Assembly (NCBI RefSeq): GCF_028372415.1
Contig: NC_092872.1
Coordinates: forward strand, 265,509,008-265,573,007
Direction of reading: 5' to 3'
DNA from: Notamacropus eugenii
Lineage: Eukaryota; Chordata; Mammalia; Diprotodontia; Macropodidae
DNA length: 64,000 bases
Shown: positions 10,598 through 21,229 of the stretch, piece by piece
How positions within the stretch are numbered: the first letter of the stretch is position 1
How the letters are laid out: every line of letters starts with the position of its first letter
Notes under the pieces: generated by a model
The model's input: the letters and a program-made list of their open reading frames with translations, nothing else
The model's database searches: none
Told to the model about the DNA's origin: nothing
Position numbers and translations under genes: made by a program

Positions 10598-10976
10598 TGA
10601 GACATAATGCAATACAATGGAAAGAACTCTAGTTTGGAATTCAGAGTACCTGGATTTAAATTCTGCTGGAGTAAACTATCCATTTGACCTTAAACAAATC
10701 TTTTAATATCTCAGAGATTCAGTTTCCTCTTCCGAAAAAATGAGGGAGGTTGTAAAGACAACATACATGGCATAGGAGATAGAGCACTGAATTTGGAGTC
10801 AGAAAGATTTCCTCAGACACTTACTGTGCATGACCTTGAATAACTCACTTAACTTCCATGTGTCTCAGTTCCTTTATTTGTAAAATGAGATTAAACTGGG
10901 TGACTTTTAATGTCTAAGATCCTATGACCAGATGACTTTGGAGGTTCCTTCTAGCTTGAATCTATGTTCCTGTGAT
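10598..10976 (+). repeat. MIR-type SINE, split by a second MIR SINE
   Basis: The outer copy runs from AGAACTCTAGTTTGG to AATGAGGGAGGTTG (about 10751) and resumes as AGATGACTTTGGAGGTTCC at 10930, ending in CTATGTTCCTGTGAT. The two parts join into the normal marsupial MIR order. Confidence 0.7.
10753..10928 (+). repeat. MIR-type SINE nested in another MIR SINE
   Basis: A full-looking copy: GGAGATAGAGCACTGAATTT head, ACTCACTTAACTTCC core, TTGTAAAATGAGATTAAACT and a TCTAAGATCCTATGACC end. Confidence 0.7.
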
Positions 10977-10977
10977 T

Positions 10978-11085
10978 TGGAGAGGCAACATGGAATAGTG
11001 ACTAAAGAGCTGGACTGGGTTTAAGTGCCACCTCAGATACATACAAATTAAGCTCTCTAATCCCCAAGGATGTTCATTTCCTCAA
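10978..11085 (+). repeat. MIR-type SINE head fragment
   Basis: GAGGCAACATGGAATAGTGA and GAGCTGGACTGGGTTTAAGT match the sense head, and it ends before the core. Confidence 0.55.
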
Positions 11086-11089
11086 TTTC

Positions 11090-11690
11090 TTTTTAAAAAT
11101 ATTTTTATTTGCTTAAATATTTCCAAATTATACCTAATTTTTAGCAATCAATTTTTTTAAATTGTGGATTCCAAATTCTCTCCTCTTCCACCCCTCCTCC
11201 TCTTTGAGAAGGTAATCAATTTGATAACAATTATATATGCAGTCATGCAAAACATATATTCTCTTAGCTATGTTGTGTAAGGAAGCACCAAAAAACCAAA
11301 AAATTTTTGCAAAGTATATTTCCATCTGCATTCAGAGTTCATCAGTTCTCTCTTTTCAACTCTTCTTCAAGGTCAAGATTTTTGGTTACTGTAATGGTGC
11401 ACTGTTCAGTTATGAGCTTTGTTCTTCCCACTTATACTGTTATGATATATATTGTTTATTTATTTTTACAAACATTTATTATCCCACCCTCCAATTGTCT
11501 CTGTCCACTAAACAACTTCAAAAAAATAAAATTCTCATAGCAAATATGAATACACCAAAAAAAGTAAATTCCCACATTGGTCATGTCCAAAAATGCATAC
11601 CTTATTCTTCATTTTAAATCCATCCCCTCTCTGGTAGGAAGTGGGTGAATTGAATCAATTTTTATTCTTTTTAATAGAACCACCAAAAAG
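11090..11690 (-). repeat. L1 3' end, antisense
   Basis: Starts with an A/T-rich tail, then CCAAATTCTCTCCTCTTCC and TTTCCATCTGCATTCAGAGT, as in the 3' untranslated region of marsupial L1 read backwards. CATTGGTCATGTCCAAAAAT and CATCCCCTCTCTGGTAGG (11577-11640) look like a related 3' end variant, so two short L1 ends may abut at about 11520. Confidence 0.7.
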
Positions 11691-11774
11691 ATGCAGAAAA
11701 GACATTTCTGCTTTTGGATTCTGATAGTTTATTTTGGTTGTGGGGAGTCATTAACCTGATCAAATTGTAGATCA

Positions 11775-12395
11775 CACATCAAGCTTATGAGATCCTATGG
11801 GGCATTAAGAGAAAAAAGTATCCAATGATAAGAAGGTTGTAGTCCCACGGAACCCTGCCCTGGTCAAATCATATCTGGACTATTGGGTCAGTCTGGTACA
11901 ATAATTTAGAACAGACATTTATAAGATGTACTGGGAGCAGAGGAGGCCAAGCAGGTTGCTGAAAGGTCTCCATTTCATGCCAGATGATGATCAGCTGAAG
12001 GAACTGATGTTGTTTAGAAATGAGGCAAAAATAGCCTTAAGCAGCATAAAATTGCTGCTTTTTTCAAGTAGATGAGGGGCAGTCATGTGAAAGAGGGATT
12101 CGACTAGTCCTTCTCTGCCCCAAAGCACATAACTAGAAGTAGTAGGTAGAGGCCATGGAGAAATAGACTCAAAATTCGATATAAGGAAAAACCACTCATA
12201 GCAAGATAACAATTACAATAATGAAAGCTCCTTCTCACAATCACAGATCTCCAGAGTGGAGTGGGCAGCCTTGGCAGGTGATGCCCTACTGTTGCTGGAG
12301 GTTTTGCAGAAGAAGCAAAATTCAAGGGAAAGCTGGGAAGGGGAATGTGATCCAGGTTAGGGATCAGACAAGATGGCAGCCTCAGGTATCCCTCT
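11775..12395 (+). repeat. L3/CR1 LINE 3' part, sense
   Basis: Sense L3-type sequence: GTCCCACGGAACCCTGCCCT (matches the VPLYSALVRP part), CATATCTGGACTATTGGG, GATGATCAGCTGAAGGAACT, then GGGCAGTCATGTGAAAGAGG and GGATTCGACTAGTCC. The C-terminal part of the LINE protein is recognisable but broken. Confidence 0.75.
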
Positions 12396-12534
12396 TTGTC
12401 GTTTAGAGTGGTGAAGTAAAGTCTGTTCCCCAGAATATGCAGTTTAATATAGGATTCCACTGTCCATTTTTAAGCAAACAATGTACTTTGAGAATGAAAA
12501 TACTGCCCTGCTCTACATGACAACGCCTGAAAAT

Positions 12535-12645
12535 GCATCACCCAAGTCATCTCATTAATCTTCACAGCATCCTCATTAAGGCACAAGCCTTATTACCTCA
12601 CGTTGCATGTTAAGAAACCGAGGCACCGGGAAACCCAACATTCCA
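12535..12645 (-). repeat. Eroded MIR-type SINE, antisense
   Basis: GTCATCTCATTAATCTTCAC and TTAAGAAACCGAGGCACC fit a decayed antisense MIR. Confidence 0.4.
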
Positions 12646-12789
12646 TAACTTTGTACAGGACGTCCCCCATTCCTGCAATGTTTTCCCTCCTCACCTCTGC
12701 CTCTTAGAGCCACTGGCTTTCCCCAAAGGCTTAGCTCATGTGTTATAAGTGACCTTTTCTGGGTCACCCAGTTGTTAGGACCCCACAAA

Positions 12790-13005
12790 ATTCCTTTACA
12801 TCTACTTTATATACATTTTATATCTATTTACTGTCTGTAAATATTGACTCTATATATTTGCTTTTTGTAATATATTTATGTTGCTTACATTACATTGTAT
12901 ATATTTATTGTTATCTAGTGTTATTCACCTGAGCAGAATCTAAGTACTTTGACTACAGGCATCATTGTTTTCTTCTTCTTTTTATCCTTAATAAATTCTT
13001 ATTAA
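12790..13005 (+). repeat. L2 LINE 3' end, sense
   Basis: TTTACTGTCTGTAAATATTG, then GAGCAGAATCTAAGTAC and a closing CCTTAATAAATTCTTATTAA are the L2 3' end. Confidence 0.65.
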
Positions 13006-13019
13006 ATTGAATTTGATTA

Positions 13020-13599
13020 AATTGTGAGTGATCACATAGGTAGCAAAGAGACAATGGAATATTTTTATTGCATATTGTAAGCTTGAATTTCATACTGCCA
13101 AAATTCATTTCAACTCACAAATATTTAGCAAGGTCATTCTAAGGATGAGACACATTCCATTGAAATGGTTCTACAAAGAATAGGACTAAGGTTCTAGGAC
13201 CTTAATCATTCCCGAGGCCAAAAAAGCCATGAAAAATTTAAACAATCCATTCTCTGGGTCTTATTGAATCTACATTCAAGGAACCAGCCTTAGTCTTATT
13301 CCTTAATCCCAAGAAGCTGTCAGGACCAAGGGTGGTTTATTAACTGTAGACAATGTGACCAGAAGAAGCCTGGGCAATCAAAGAAGATTAAAGGATGAAA
13401 CCTTTGTCTGAACATTGAAGATATCTTCCTGTAAAAGGAAGACATTCTCACTGATTCCATGTTGGAGACATTCATAATATCTTCTCCACAGACATAGACA
13501 TTCCCCTTTGACAACACACTGAGACTACATCTGACAGTTCCTATGCAGAGATTAGAACTTGAGCTGAAATTTAAGAGTTCCCATAGTCTTACTGCCATA
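13020..13599. other. Single-copy stretch, nothing recognised
   Basis: Holds a near-palindrome AAGGTTCTAGGACCTT near 13188-13203, too short to interpret. Confidence 0.4.
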
Positions 13600-13745
13600 C
13601 TGTTATAGAGGAAGAAATTGAGAGTCAGAGAGAGAGGTTAAAAGATTTTTCCAACATTGCATAGTTAGTGAATGGGCCAGGATTCAAATTCTGTTCCATA
13701 GGTGACAGAAAATTCAGAACTCTTTCTATTCTACCACGGAGTCTC
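13600..13745 (-). repeat. MIR-type SINE, antisense
   Basis: GAGGAAGAAATTGAGAGTCA, AACATTGCATAGTTAGTGAA and GGATTCAAATTCTGTTCC follow the antisense MIR order. Confidence 0.6.
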
Positions 13746-14345
13746 AAATTCTTTGATGAGCGTGTAGAATACCCTGGTTCTGAATACTCTTTGATGAATT
13801 GACATAATAGTTCTGTCCTCTCCTCCCAAAGAATAGTGTTGCCAAGTCTCTGCCCCAATACAAGTTAGAGTCCCTCGGTGTATCCACCAAGGGGTCAGGT
13901 GTCACCAGGTCCATGGTTTCTTCTTAAGTTCTTTCTGAACCCTTCAATTGACTTTGCCCCAGTTATGTTTTGAGGTATTTGGTTGCCCCATCCAGGTGAG
14001 AGGATTGTCAGTTACGGCTCTTTTTTTAAGGTCCCCAGGTCATCTCTTGGCCACAATGAGAAAGGAGGACTTTAATAGAGGATTTGGAATGTTATATTCT
14101 GGAAATATTTATAGATTTCTTTGTGATTATGCTAAATGACTTTGAAGTGACAACTTTGCGAAGAAGAAATTAAAGCAATCCATTAACCTCGGTAACATTC
14201 TTAAATGTAGCATTTACTTTCAACATGCATAATAAATCTGTACATTAAAATACTGGTAAAGAATTTTAAAATCTTAAGTGTATCAATGGAAAAATGATCC
14301 CACACAGGATTGATTCTACATATATTTTATCTGACAAGTTGCTAA
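13746..14345. other. Single-copy stretch, nothing recognised
   Basis: No repeat or gene recognised. 14140-14330 is AT-rich with many TAAT/ATTA cores. Confidence 0.4.
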
Positions 14346-14349
14346 CTCC

Positions 14350-14583
14350 TGCTCATATCTGTGATGCTTTTCACTCGCCCCTCCTTTCTCTCCATTCACA
14401 GAACTGCCACCATCATACAGGTCATCATCACTTCTCACCTAGACAATTGTAACAGTGATTTTAATTGGTCTTCCCCCTCACCAAACTAGTCTCCACAAAG
14501 TGTTCCATGTCACTGCTATATCCAAGAATCTTCAGTGGCTCACTATTACCTCTGGATAAATGCAAAGCCCTTTACAATCATCC
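14350..14583 (+). repeat. L2 LINE internal fragment, sense
   Basis: CATCACTTCTCACCTAGACA, ATTGGTCTTCCCCCTCACC and CTTCAGTGGCTCACTATTAC match the C-terminal coding part of L2 (HLDNCN and LQWLTIT on translation). Confidence 0.75.
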
Positions 14584-14640
14584 GACCACTGAATTTCAGA
14601 GTTGACAAGGACTTCATCGGCCTCTAGTTCAACTCATACC

Positions 14641-14649
14641 ACACACGCA

Positions 14650-14686
<37 letters not shown>
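14641..14686. repeat. AC-rich alternating purine-pyrimidine microsatellite
   Basis: ACACACGCACATGCGCGCAC followed by pure AC repeats. The GC-containing alternating start is of the kind that can adopt Z-DNA. Confidence 0.9.
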
Positions 14687-14690
<4 letters not shown>

Positions 14691-14989
14691 TTACTGCAAA
14701 CACACTGGCCCAATAAATCATCTAGCCCCAATAAGGAGAACTCTACTGCCTGCAGTGGAAGATCATTCCCTATTTAAAATCTTTAGCAGTTAGAGTATTT
14801 CTCCCACCATACATCAAGTGTAGATTTGCTTTTTTTTTCAGGCTTCCCCATTACTTTATTCTGTCCACTGAAGCAAAGCAGAGTCAGCCTAATCCTTTAG
14901 GCAGCTAAACTATACAACCCCCACAGACATACCCAGTCTTCTTTTCTCCAGTTCACACATCCCCTATTCCTACAATCAGTTCTCATATG

Positions 14990-15965
14990 ACATTAACTAG
15001 AGAACCTTCATCATCTTGGCTGTCCTCCTCTGGTCTCTCCCCAGCTTATCGATGTCTTTCTTAAACTGTGGTACCTGGAACTGACCACAACTGACTCATA
15101 CTGTCTGACCAGGGCAGACTATTACCTCCTTTCTCACTGTTCCTGGAAGGTATACAATACATACAAAACAATTAACATTTATTAAGCCAGAGCAACTAGG
15201 TGGTCCAGAGGATGGAGCACTGGGCCTGAAGTCAGGAAGATTCAAGTTCAGATTGGCTTCAAACACTAGCTGTGTAAGCCTGGGCACATCACTTAACCCT
15301 TATTTGCCTCAGTTTATCATCTGTAAAATGGGGACTCACTGGAGAATAAAATGGTAAGCCTCTCTAGTGTCTTTAAGAAAACCCTATGGATAATAAGTCC
15401 ATGGAATAACAAATAGTCAGACATAACTGAATGACTGAACAAAAAAAAAATGTGCCAGGAGCTGTGCTGAGCTCTCATCTGTGCAGCTCATTTGCACATT
15501 ATATCCCTATTTAGTTTGGAGTTGGGCTAGCTGCCCTTTTTACTGTTAGCTCATACATAATGAGGCAGCAGGACACTAAAACCTGAGGCCTTTTTCATCA
15601 CTCAGCTAGCCAGCTGTGTCTCTCTTAACTCATATTTGTTATTTGGATTTTTTTAACCCAAGCATAAGACTTTGTATTTATCTCTACTGAACTTCATCTG
15701 GTCTGAAATGGTTCAGTGTTCTAACCAGCCAAGGTAATCCTCTTCCTCTATTTAGTCATTATTTCCAGCTTTATGGCATCATACAAAGACTTTCTCTATG
15801 CCTTTATCTGGGTCAATGAGAAAACATTAAAGAACAAAGCCATGCGGAGTCCTGAGGCACTCCACTAAAGACTGCTTTCCAACTTGACATCCAACCATTA
15901 ATAACTACTCTTTGTGTCCAAACATCTAGCCAGGTCTGACTCCATCTGCTTAAGATATCAGGATG
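14990..15965 (-). repeat. L3/CR1 LINE, antisense, with reverse transcriptase remnant
   Basis: On the minus strand near 15813-15960 the translation reads WLDVWTQRVVINGWMSSWKA then SGVPQ, matching the WLNDRTQRV...SGVPQGS region of L3/CR1 reverse transcriptases. At lower coordinates CTGTCTGACCAGGGCAGACT (15102) matches the later ALVRP region and ACCCAAGCATAAGACTTTGT lies between. Order is right for one element, interrupted by a SINE and a short L2-like end at about 15150-15500. Confidence 0.78.
15186..15450 (+). mobile_element. tRNA-derived SINE with BovB/RTE-like tail
   Basis: GCAACTAGGTGGTCCAGAGG head, GGGCCTGAAGTCAGGAAGAT, TTTGCCTCAGTTTATCATCT and ACATAACTGAATGACTGAAC tail with A-rich end. 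It lies in a short L2-like end (AACATTTATTAAG on the left, TGTGCCAGGAGCTGTGCTGA on the right) that itself interrupts an L3. Confidence 0.85.
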
Positions 15966-16149
15966 TAAAACATAACAAATACTTAACAATTGCTGGTTGA
16001 TTAGACCTGACAATCTATTTTACTGTTCTTAGCTTTGCTAACAGCCTCAGCTCCTTCTATAGTTTTGCACTCCTGATTTTTTTAAACATCATATTGAGTT
16101 CTTTATAATCATCTTCTATTCCCTGACCTTGCTTCTATCCTATGAAGAT

Positions 16150-16206
16150 GATAGACAAATAGATGGATGGACAGACAGACATGTAGATAGATGAATGGAT
16201 AGATAG
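16150..16206. repeat. Imperfect GATA/GATG tetranucleotide repeat
   Basis: AGATGGATGGACAGACAGAC followed by ATGTAGATAGATGAATGGAT. Confidence 0.9.
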
Positions 16207-16434
16207 GATTGTGAGTCTCCCATGCATTCACACTGGTCATTAGACAACTCCCATTTTTACCTCTTCAAAAGAATTGCTCATCTTTGTGATTAAGAGTTTA
16301 ATTATTGAGAGCTTCCAAGGCTGACTTCTGTAAAGTTTCCATTCTTTTAGATCCTGACATCAGGCTGAATTCCATATTTATTCCATAGTATTCCCCTCTG
16401 TGCATTATATAATTCAGTCAAGTTCTCTAAACTT

Positions 16435-16720
16435 GGCATTAATTTTCCCATCTCCATGTCTTTATACAAGCCTTTTGTCATACACTCCTTCCTTATCTCT
16501 TGGCTTTGAATTTTTACATCCTTCAAGGCTCATTGCAAATCTCACTTTCAGTATGGAATCTTTCCTGATCCTCTTAGTTTTTAACATTCTCTCAGTTATT
16601 TTGTATTTACTTATCAGTGTACATGTAACTCATAGCCTTGGGGGAATATTCATACTCCCATTTCAGCTGAGTTGGGTCTCCAGTTATTTATAAAGGGCTA
16701 GCACAGTGCCTGGCACTTTC
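16435..16720 (+). repeat. L2 LINE 3' end, sense
   Basis: TCCTTCAAGGCTCATTGCAA, ATCTTTCCTGATCCTCTTAG and GCTAGCACAGTGCCTGGCAC match the L2 C-terminus and 3' end. Confidence 0.75.
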
Positions 16721-16902
16721 CTTCCCTTCCAAGATCATAGAAATCAATCATTTCTTCTTGGGGGTTTAGGGGTAGCCCTGAGGGAGCACAGATTTTTCTA
16801 ACACTATATAGCTCAGAAGTCCCCACTGGTATGTTTCTCATCATGATTACCAGTTATATCAATTACTCAGCCAGACCTGACTAGTTTTTAGAAAGGATCC
16901 AG

Positions 16903-16943
16903 GTTGGGGTTTTTTTTGGGGGGGTGGGGGGGAAGGAGGGGTT
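16903..16943 (+). other. Short G-rich tract
   Basis: Runs of G (7, 7, then GG and 4) interrupted by single T/A bases after a T tract. It could form a G-quadruplex, but no function is implied. Confidence 0.6.
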
Positions 16944-16949
16944 GAGCTG

Positions 16950-17639
16950 ACAATATAATTACAGGTGATAAAAATATCCCCTCCTCAACAGTCTGGGACA
17001 TATTCTCACAAATGTCAATTCAGAGCCTAGAGGAAAGTAGACTCAGACATAGAAAGCAACTGTGGCAAAGAGATAATTCACGGTTCTGGGAATTCCTTTT
17101 GTTTGATCCTCCAAGGTGGTCCACTTACATCTGGGATAGCTTTTGCTGCTCTCAACTTTGTAGAGCCCTGAACCTATATCCAGTCTTTCCATGGCTCTCA
17201 ATATAGACACTGTCCTCGGATGTTCCAGAGATGCTTCTAGAGGAAGTAGGAAGATGGGAAGATAGTAGGAAGATAAGAAATCCAAAATCCTCCAACATCC
17301 TAAAGTTGTTAAAGGCACAAACAGGAGTAGGAGACCTAGACCAAGGTACTCTTCAATCTCCCCCTAAGATATTCCTTTCCAAGTGGTCTCCCTCTTTTCT
17401 CTATCTCCAGACATTAGAATTGCTTTGATTCTTAACTAGCTTCCTAGTTTTATACAAGGCCCATGTGGCATTACCAAGTCCCCTACCCGCTCATATCAGA
17501 CTTCCTATCCCATTTAGGAAAGTGTCCCAGCCATCTTCGCACCTAATAATGATTGGTTGTTTCCATTAAGAAGCATTCTCACCAGATGAAGGTAATTACT
17601 TCTAAGTAGGGTGGGATAATCAATAGACTTTTACACTCA
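16950..17639. other. Single-copy stretch, nothing recognised
   Basis: Short overlapping open frames on both strands near 17012-17430 have no protein-like features. Confidence 0.4.
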
Positions 17640-17765
17640 TGCACATCACATGTAGATTGTAAGCTCTTCCAAGGACCATACTATTTTTCCCTTTGTGAAT
17701 CTATTGTTAGCACCTGACAGTGTTTGGCACATAGTACATGCTCATCCAAGACTTATTCAATTGAA
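17640..17765 (+). repeat. L2 LINE 3' end, sense
   Basis: GATTGTAAGCTCTTCCAAGG, then AGTGTTTGGCACATAGTACA and TGCTCATCCAAGACTTATTC. Confidence 0.8.
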
Positions 17766-17789
17766 CTTGTAATAAAGGAATTACAAACT

Positions 17790-17952
17790 GTATAGTACAG
17801 TTGAAAAATCAGAGGATATGACTTTGACATCCAGTTCTGACATTTTCTACCTTCATGACCTTGGGCAAGTCACGTGACCTCCCTGGACTTCAGTTTCCTC
17901 ACCTCAGTGACCTCTGATCTCCCCTGCAGCTCTATATTTGGGATATCATGAT
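17790..17952 (+). repeat. MIR-type SINE, sense
   Basis: CTTCATGACCTTGGGCAAGT and CACGTGACCTCCCTGGACTT are the MIR core; ends in a CTGCAGCTCTATATTTGGG marsupial-form tail. Confidence 0.78.
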
Positions 17953-17959
17953 AAAGAAC

Positions 17960-18386
17960 AGCAGAGAAAAGAGAGTTAATTACAAGTGATCATTTTCAGG
18001 TCAGGGTCATTTTTAGATTCTAAAAGTTCTATTTTAGTTAAAGGAACTAAAAACCTAAAAACCCTTTATTAAAATAATTAGCTATTATCAACAGAAAGCA
18101 TTCAGTCTCACAGTTCCATTGTTGAATAATGAGGAAGCATAAACCCCTCAAATGCACAAGCTTTAATTTCTGGAATCATTTTCCCCCAAAGGCCTCAGCA
18201 GGGTCTCCAACAGAGATTCTCTCCCTTTTCTCTGCATTTATGCTTGTTACATCCATCAATTAAGAGGTAGAATAGGGAAGAGCAGGATGGCAGTTATCCC
18301 AGTGTAATCTGCATGATCAGGCCATCCGAGGACTCTTGTGTTCATTCCTCAACACTGAATTTTAGAAAGGACATTAATATGCTAGG
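17960..18386. other. Single-copy stretch, nothing recognised
   Basis: No landmark recognised. Confidence 0.4.
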
Positions 18387-18573
18387 CAGGTCTGGGGAAC
18401 CTGCAGCCTTGGGGCCCCATATGACCTTCTAGGTCCTTGAGTGTGGCCTTTTGACTGAGTCCAAGTTCTACAGAACAAATCCTTTTATTAAGGGGATCTG
18501 TTCTGTGAATGTAGATTCACTTGAGGACCTAGAGGGCCACATGTGGCCTCAAGGCCACAGGTTCCCCACGCTG
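18387..18573. mobile_element. Long-inverted-repeat MITE, hAT-like
   Basis: 187 bp that fold back on themselves. The left arm has GGGGAACCTGCAGCC, GACCTTCTAGGTCCT and CTTTTGACTGAGTCC. The right arm has GGACCTAGAGGGCCACATG and GGCCACAGGTTCCCC. Ends are CAGG...CTG as in hAT elements. The 8-bp flanks ATGCTAGG and AGAGAAGG match only partly, so the insertion is old. No coding capacity. Confidence 0.75.
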
Positions 18574-18589
18574 AGAGAAGGATAAGCTG

Positions 18590-18990
18590 AAGGAAAGAGG
18601 GGGCCAAGAATGTTGAAGGGACTAAAGGTCCTGGCATAATGGAGTTAAAGGACATAGGATGGTTTGCTCAGAAAAAAAGACATGAAAATGACATGATTAT
18701 TATGTTTCAGTATTTAAACGGTTGTTTTACAGACAAATAATTGGACTTACTCTGTCCTGCCCAAAGAAAAAACCAGGAGAAATGGAGTTTCAGAGAAGTA
18801 ATAGTTTAAGATAAAGCAGTACTTTGTAATCACTAGAACTGCCCAAAGCAAAATGGAATGTGGTGGAAGAAGGCCTTCATGTACTCTCTGGCTGAGCACT
18901 TCTTGGATACACTGAAGAGGAGAGTCATATTCAAGTCTGCGTTGGGTTAGATGAAATCCTTCCCACTCTGATATTATGGGAAATGATGTC
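18590..18990 (+). repeat. L3/CR1 LINE C-terminal fragment, sense
   Basis: GACATGATTATTATGTTTCA, AATCACTAGAACTGCCCAAA and AAATGGAATGTGGTGG follow the order of the last coding part of L3 (the IRAVQKWNGLP-like region). Confidence 0.6.
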
Positions 18991-18999
18991 ATGAGTTTC

Positions 19000-19469
19000 T
19001 GCAAGGTCATGTCTCTGATCTAGGTGCTCTGCATTAAGTCAAACAGAAATGACAAGTCAACACAAAGCCAAAACCTCTGGATGAAAGGTCATTAATTTTA
19101 CCCATCATCCCGATGTTTTACTACACCAAAAAATATGAATCCTTCCAAATTACTAGATTTCTACCATGGAGACAAGATATTCTATTCTTGCCTGTCTGAT
19201 TTTCTTCATATTTCAGTCACACTCTAGGTTTCAATGGTAGACACAGTCTACTGCCTACTTATACTCTAATATCGAATAATAAAAAGTCCAGACCAATGAG
19301 AATGAATAAACTGTACTTAAACAAGATGTACCAATATTCCCTTACTCCCCCTCAAGACATACACATTCTCCTTGAATACCTCAAGTATGCACATGGACCC
19401 CTACTTCTGGTTCATGTCTCTCGGTCACCACCCACTTTGTTCGTTTAGAAAGACCCCAGTCAACATCAA
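19000..19469. other. Single-copy stretch, nothing recognised
   Basis: No landmark recognised. Confidence 0.4.
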
Positions 19470-19662
19470 TGCAAGGCAGCAGAAAGAGCACTGGGTTCTA
19501 CAGTCCGAGGACCTAGAGTTCAAATCCTTCCTCTGATGATTACTATATGAACTTTGCCAAGTTTTGTCAGCTACCTGAGCCTTGGTTTCCCCATCTGTAA
19601 AATGATGGGGTAGGATTAGATGACTTCTGTGATCTCTTCCAGTCCTATATCTGGGATCTTAA
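19470..19662 (+). repeat. MIR-type SINE, sense
   Basis: GCAGCAGAAAGAGCACTGGG, CTGAGCCTTGGTTTCCCCAT and CTGTAAAATGATGGGG, ending with CCAGTCCTATATCTGGGATC. Confidence 0.85.
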
Positions 19663-19779
19663 GAGCTGATGATGTATGTATGCCTTGCCTTGACTTGAGT
19701 GAAGAAACAGAAAGGTTTATTACTGTCATCTACTGGCCAGCCTTGGTGATAGCAGCTGTGCTATTATTCTAGAAAAAGT

Positions 19780-19865
19780 CGAAGAATTTATAAAACTAGA
19801 AGGGACCTTAATGATCATCAATCCCAAACTTCGTTTTTTTAATGAAAAACTGAGACCCAGGGATA
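19780..19865 (-). repeat. MIR-type SINE fragment, antisense
   Basis: AACTAGAAGGGACCTTAATG, ATCATCAATCCCAAAC and GAAAAACTGAGACCCAGG. Confidence 0.6.
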
Positions 19866-20629
19866 CTATTTGGGGCTTAAATTGAAGGGGATCATGGCAA
19901 GTACAAAAGAACCTTTTTTGGATATTCCTCATTAAATTTCTTTTACCATCCAAATTATCATTATTAACAATAACTAGCAAAAAACAGTCAAGTATCATTT
20001 ACCTACAAAGGATTTTTGATCCTTCAGGAGGGATACTGAGGTCCCCAGATCTTACCATCCTCCATCTTACATATAACTAACTACATGTACAGTGTAGGGG
20101 CATGAGAGAAAGAGATCCCATGGACACTGAGGTCAGACCCCTGGGAAGTACTTTAGGAGTCAACTGAGTTCTCTAAGAGGGAAGATGAGTGGAGGGAGAA
20201 AGTTGTCCCTCCCTTCCTCTGATAAAAGCTATAACAGAAGCAACAGCAATAACTAGCCCTTCTATCTCACCTTCAGGTTCTCGAGGCTTTTTCCTCAGAT
20301 TCTCCCTGGAACACAGGTTCTTGTTTTAGGAACAGAGAAACAAAGGCTAAGGATCAATAACTTGGTCAGGATCTGACCCATACAGAAGCAGAATACTACA
20401 CCAGGTTTGCTAAGTCTAAACCACTGTTTCTAAGATATTTCACCAAAGGAAAGTCTTCTATACTACCAATGCCTCATCAAAAAGAGCCTCTTCCATTCCA
20501 TTTCTAGCAATTTTAAGGTATTGTATAATGAAAGGAAAATAGATTTGTCAGTCATTGACCAATAGACTAGTCAAATAACCCAGGATCATGCTCATGGTTA
20601 TATGTAATCTATTGGGATGAAATATTAGC
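19866..20629. other. Mostly unassigned, with weak SINE traces near 20.23-20.42 kb
   Basis: AACAGAGAAACAAAGGCTAA and CTTGGTCAGGATCTGACCC could be a very old antisense MIR. Otherwise nothing recognised. Confidence 0.35.
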
Positions 20630-20672
20630 ATAGTACCTGGCATGTTTAATAAATGCTTGTTTCCTTCCTTCA
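20630..20672 (+). repeat. Short L2 3' end, sense
   Basis: TAGTACCTGGCATGTTTAAT followed by AAATGCTTGTTTCC. Confidence 0.55.
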
Positions 20673-20867
20673 TGGCATATATTGTACTGTTGTGGTATAT
20701 TATGTTACATGATTTTTACATTGTACTCCATTGCTATGTTATATCTCATCAAATTTCTTTCTGTCGTATTGTTATATCATGCATTATAATATTGTTATCT
20801 TAAAGAATAAGATCAGCAACTGATTCAAAAAGGAATATCTGAGTAAGAACATGAGCAAAGAAAAGTC

Positions 20868-20925
20868 ATTCAAACAGTCAATAGGCATTTACTAAATCCT
20901 TACTAAGTGCTAGCAACAAGTGGGA
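20868..20925 (-). repeat. Short L2 3' end, antisense
   Basis: AATAGGCATTTACTAAATCC and TTACTAAGTGCTAGC. Confidence 0.55.
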
Positions 20926-21229
20926 GCCAAAATGGGATAAAAGGGAACTCTCCTTGGGGGGTTGTTGGCATTGTTCTTAGGGTTCTAAAGTCAATCAATT
21001 GCATTTGACCCCATCTCACCAATTGTAAAAATTCTATCTGGATAATTTTTTTTTCCTTCTGGTGGTTCAAATCACTGTATTGCTGGGACCTCAACTTGAT
21101 GATAATAGTTCTATTAGGAAAAAAAACAAACAAACAAAAAATAAAAATATAAATAGATAAATATTTTTTTAAAAAATAAGTTGATATTATATCCTACAAA
21201 ATTTGGCCTTCCACACAATAGAAACAGAA

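Noticed and set aside
11520-11640. Boundary considered as a new element
   Set aside because: Both sides look like L1 3' end variants, so a simple juxtaposition of L1 ends is enough.
16903-16943. G-rich tract considered as a regulatory G-quadruplex
   Set aside because: Isolated and next to a T tract in repeat-rich DNA; no promoter context.
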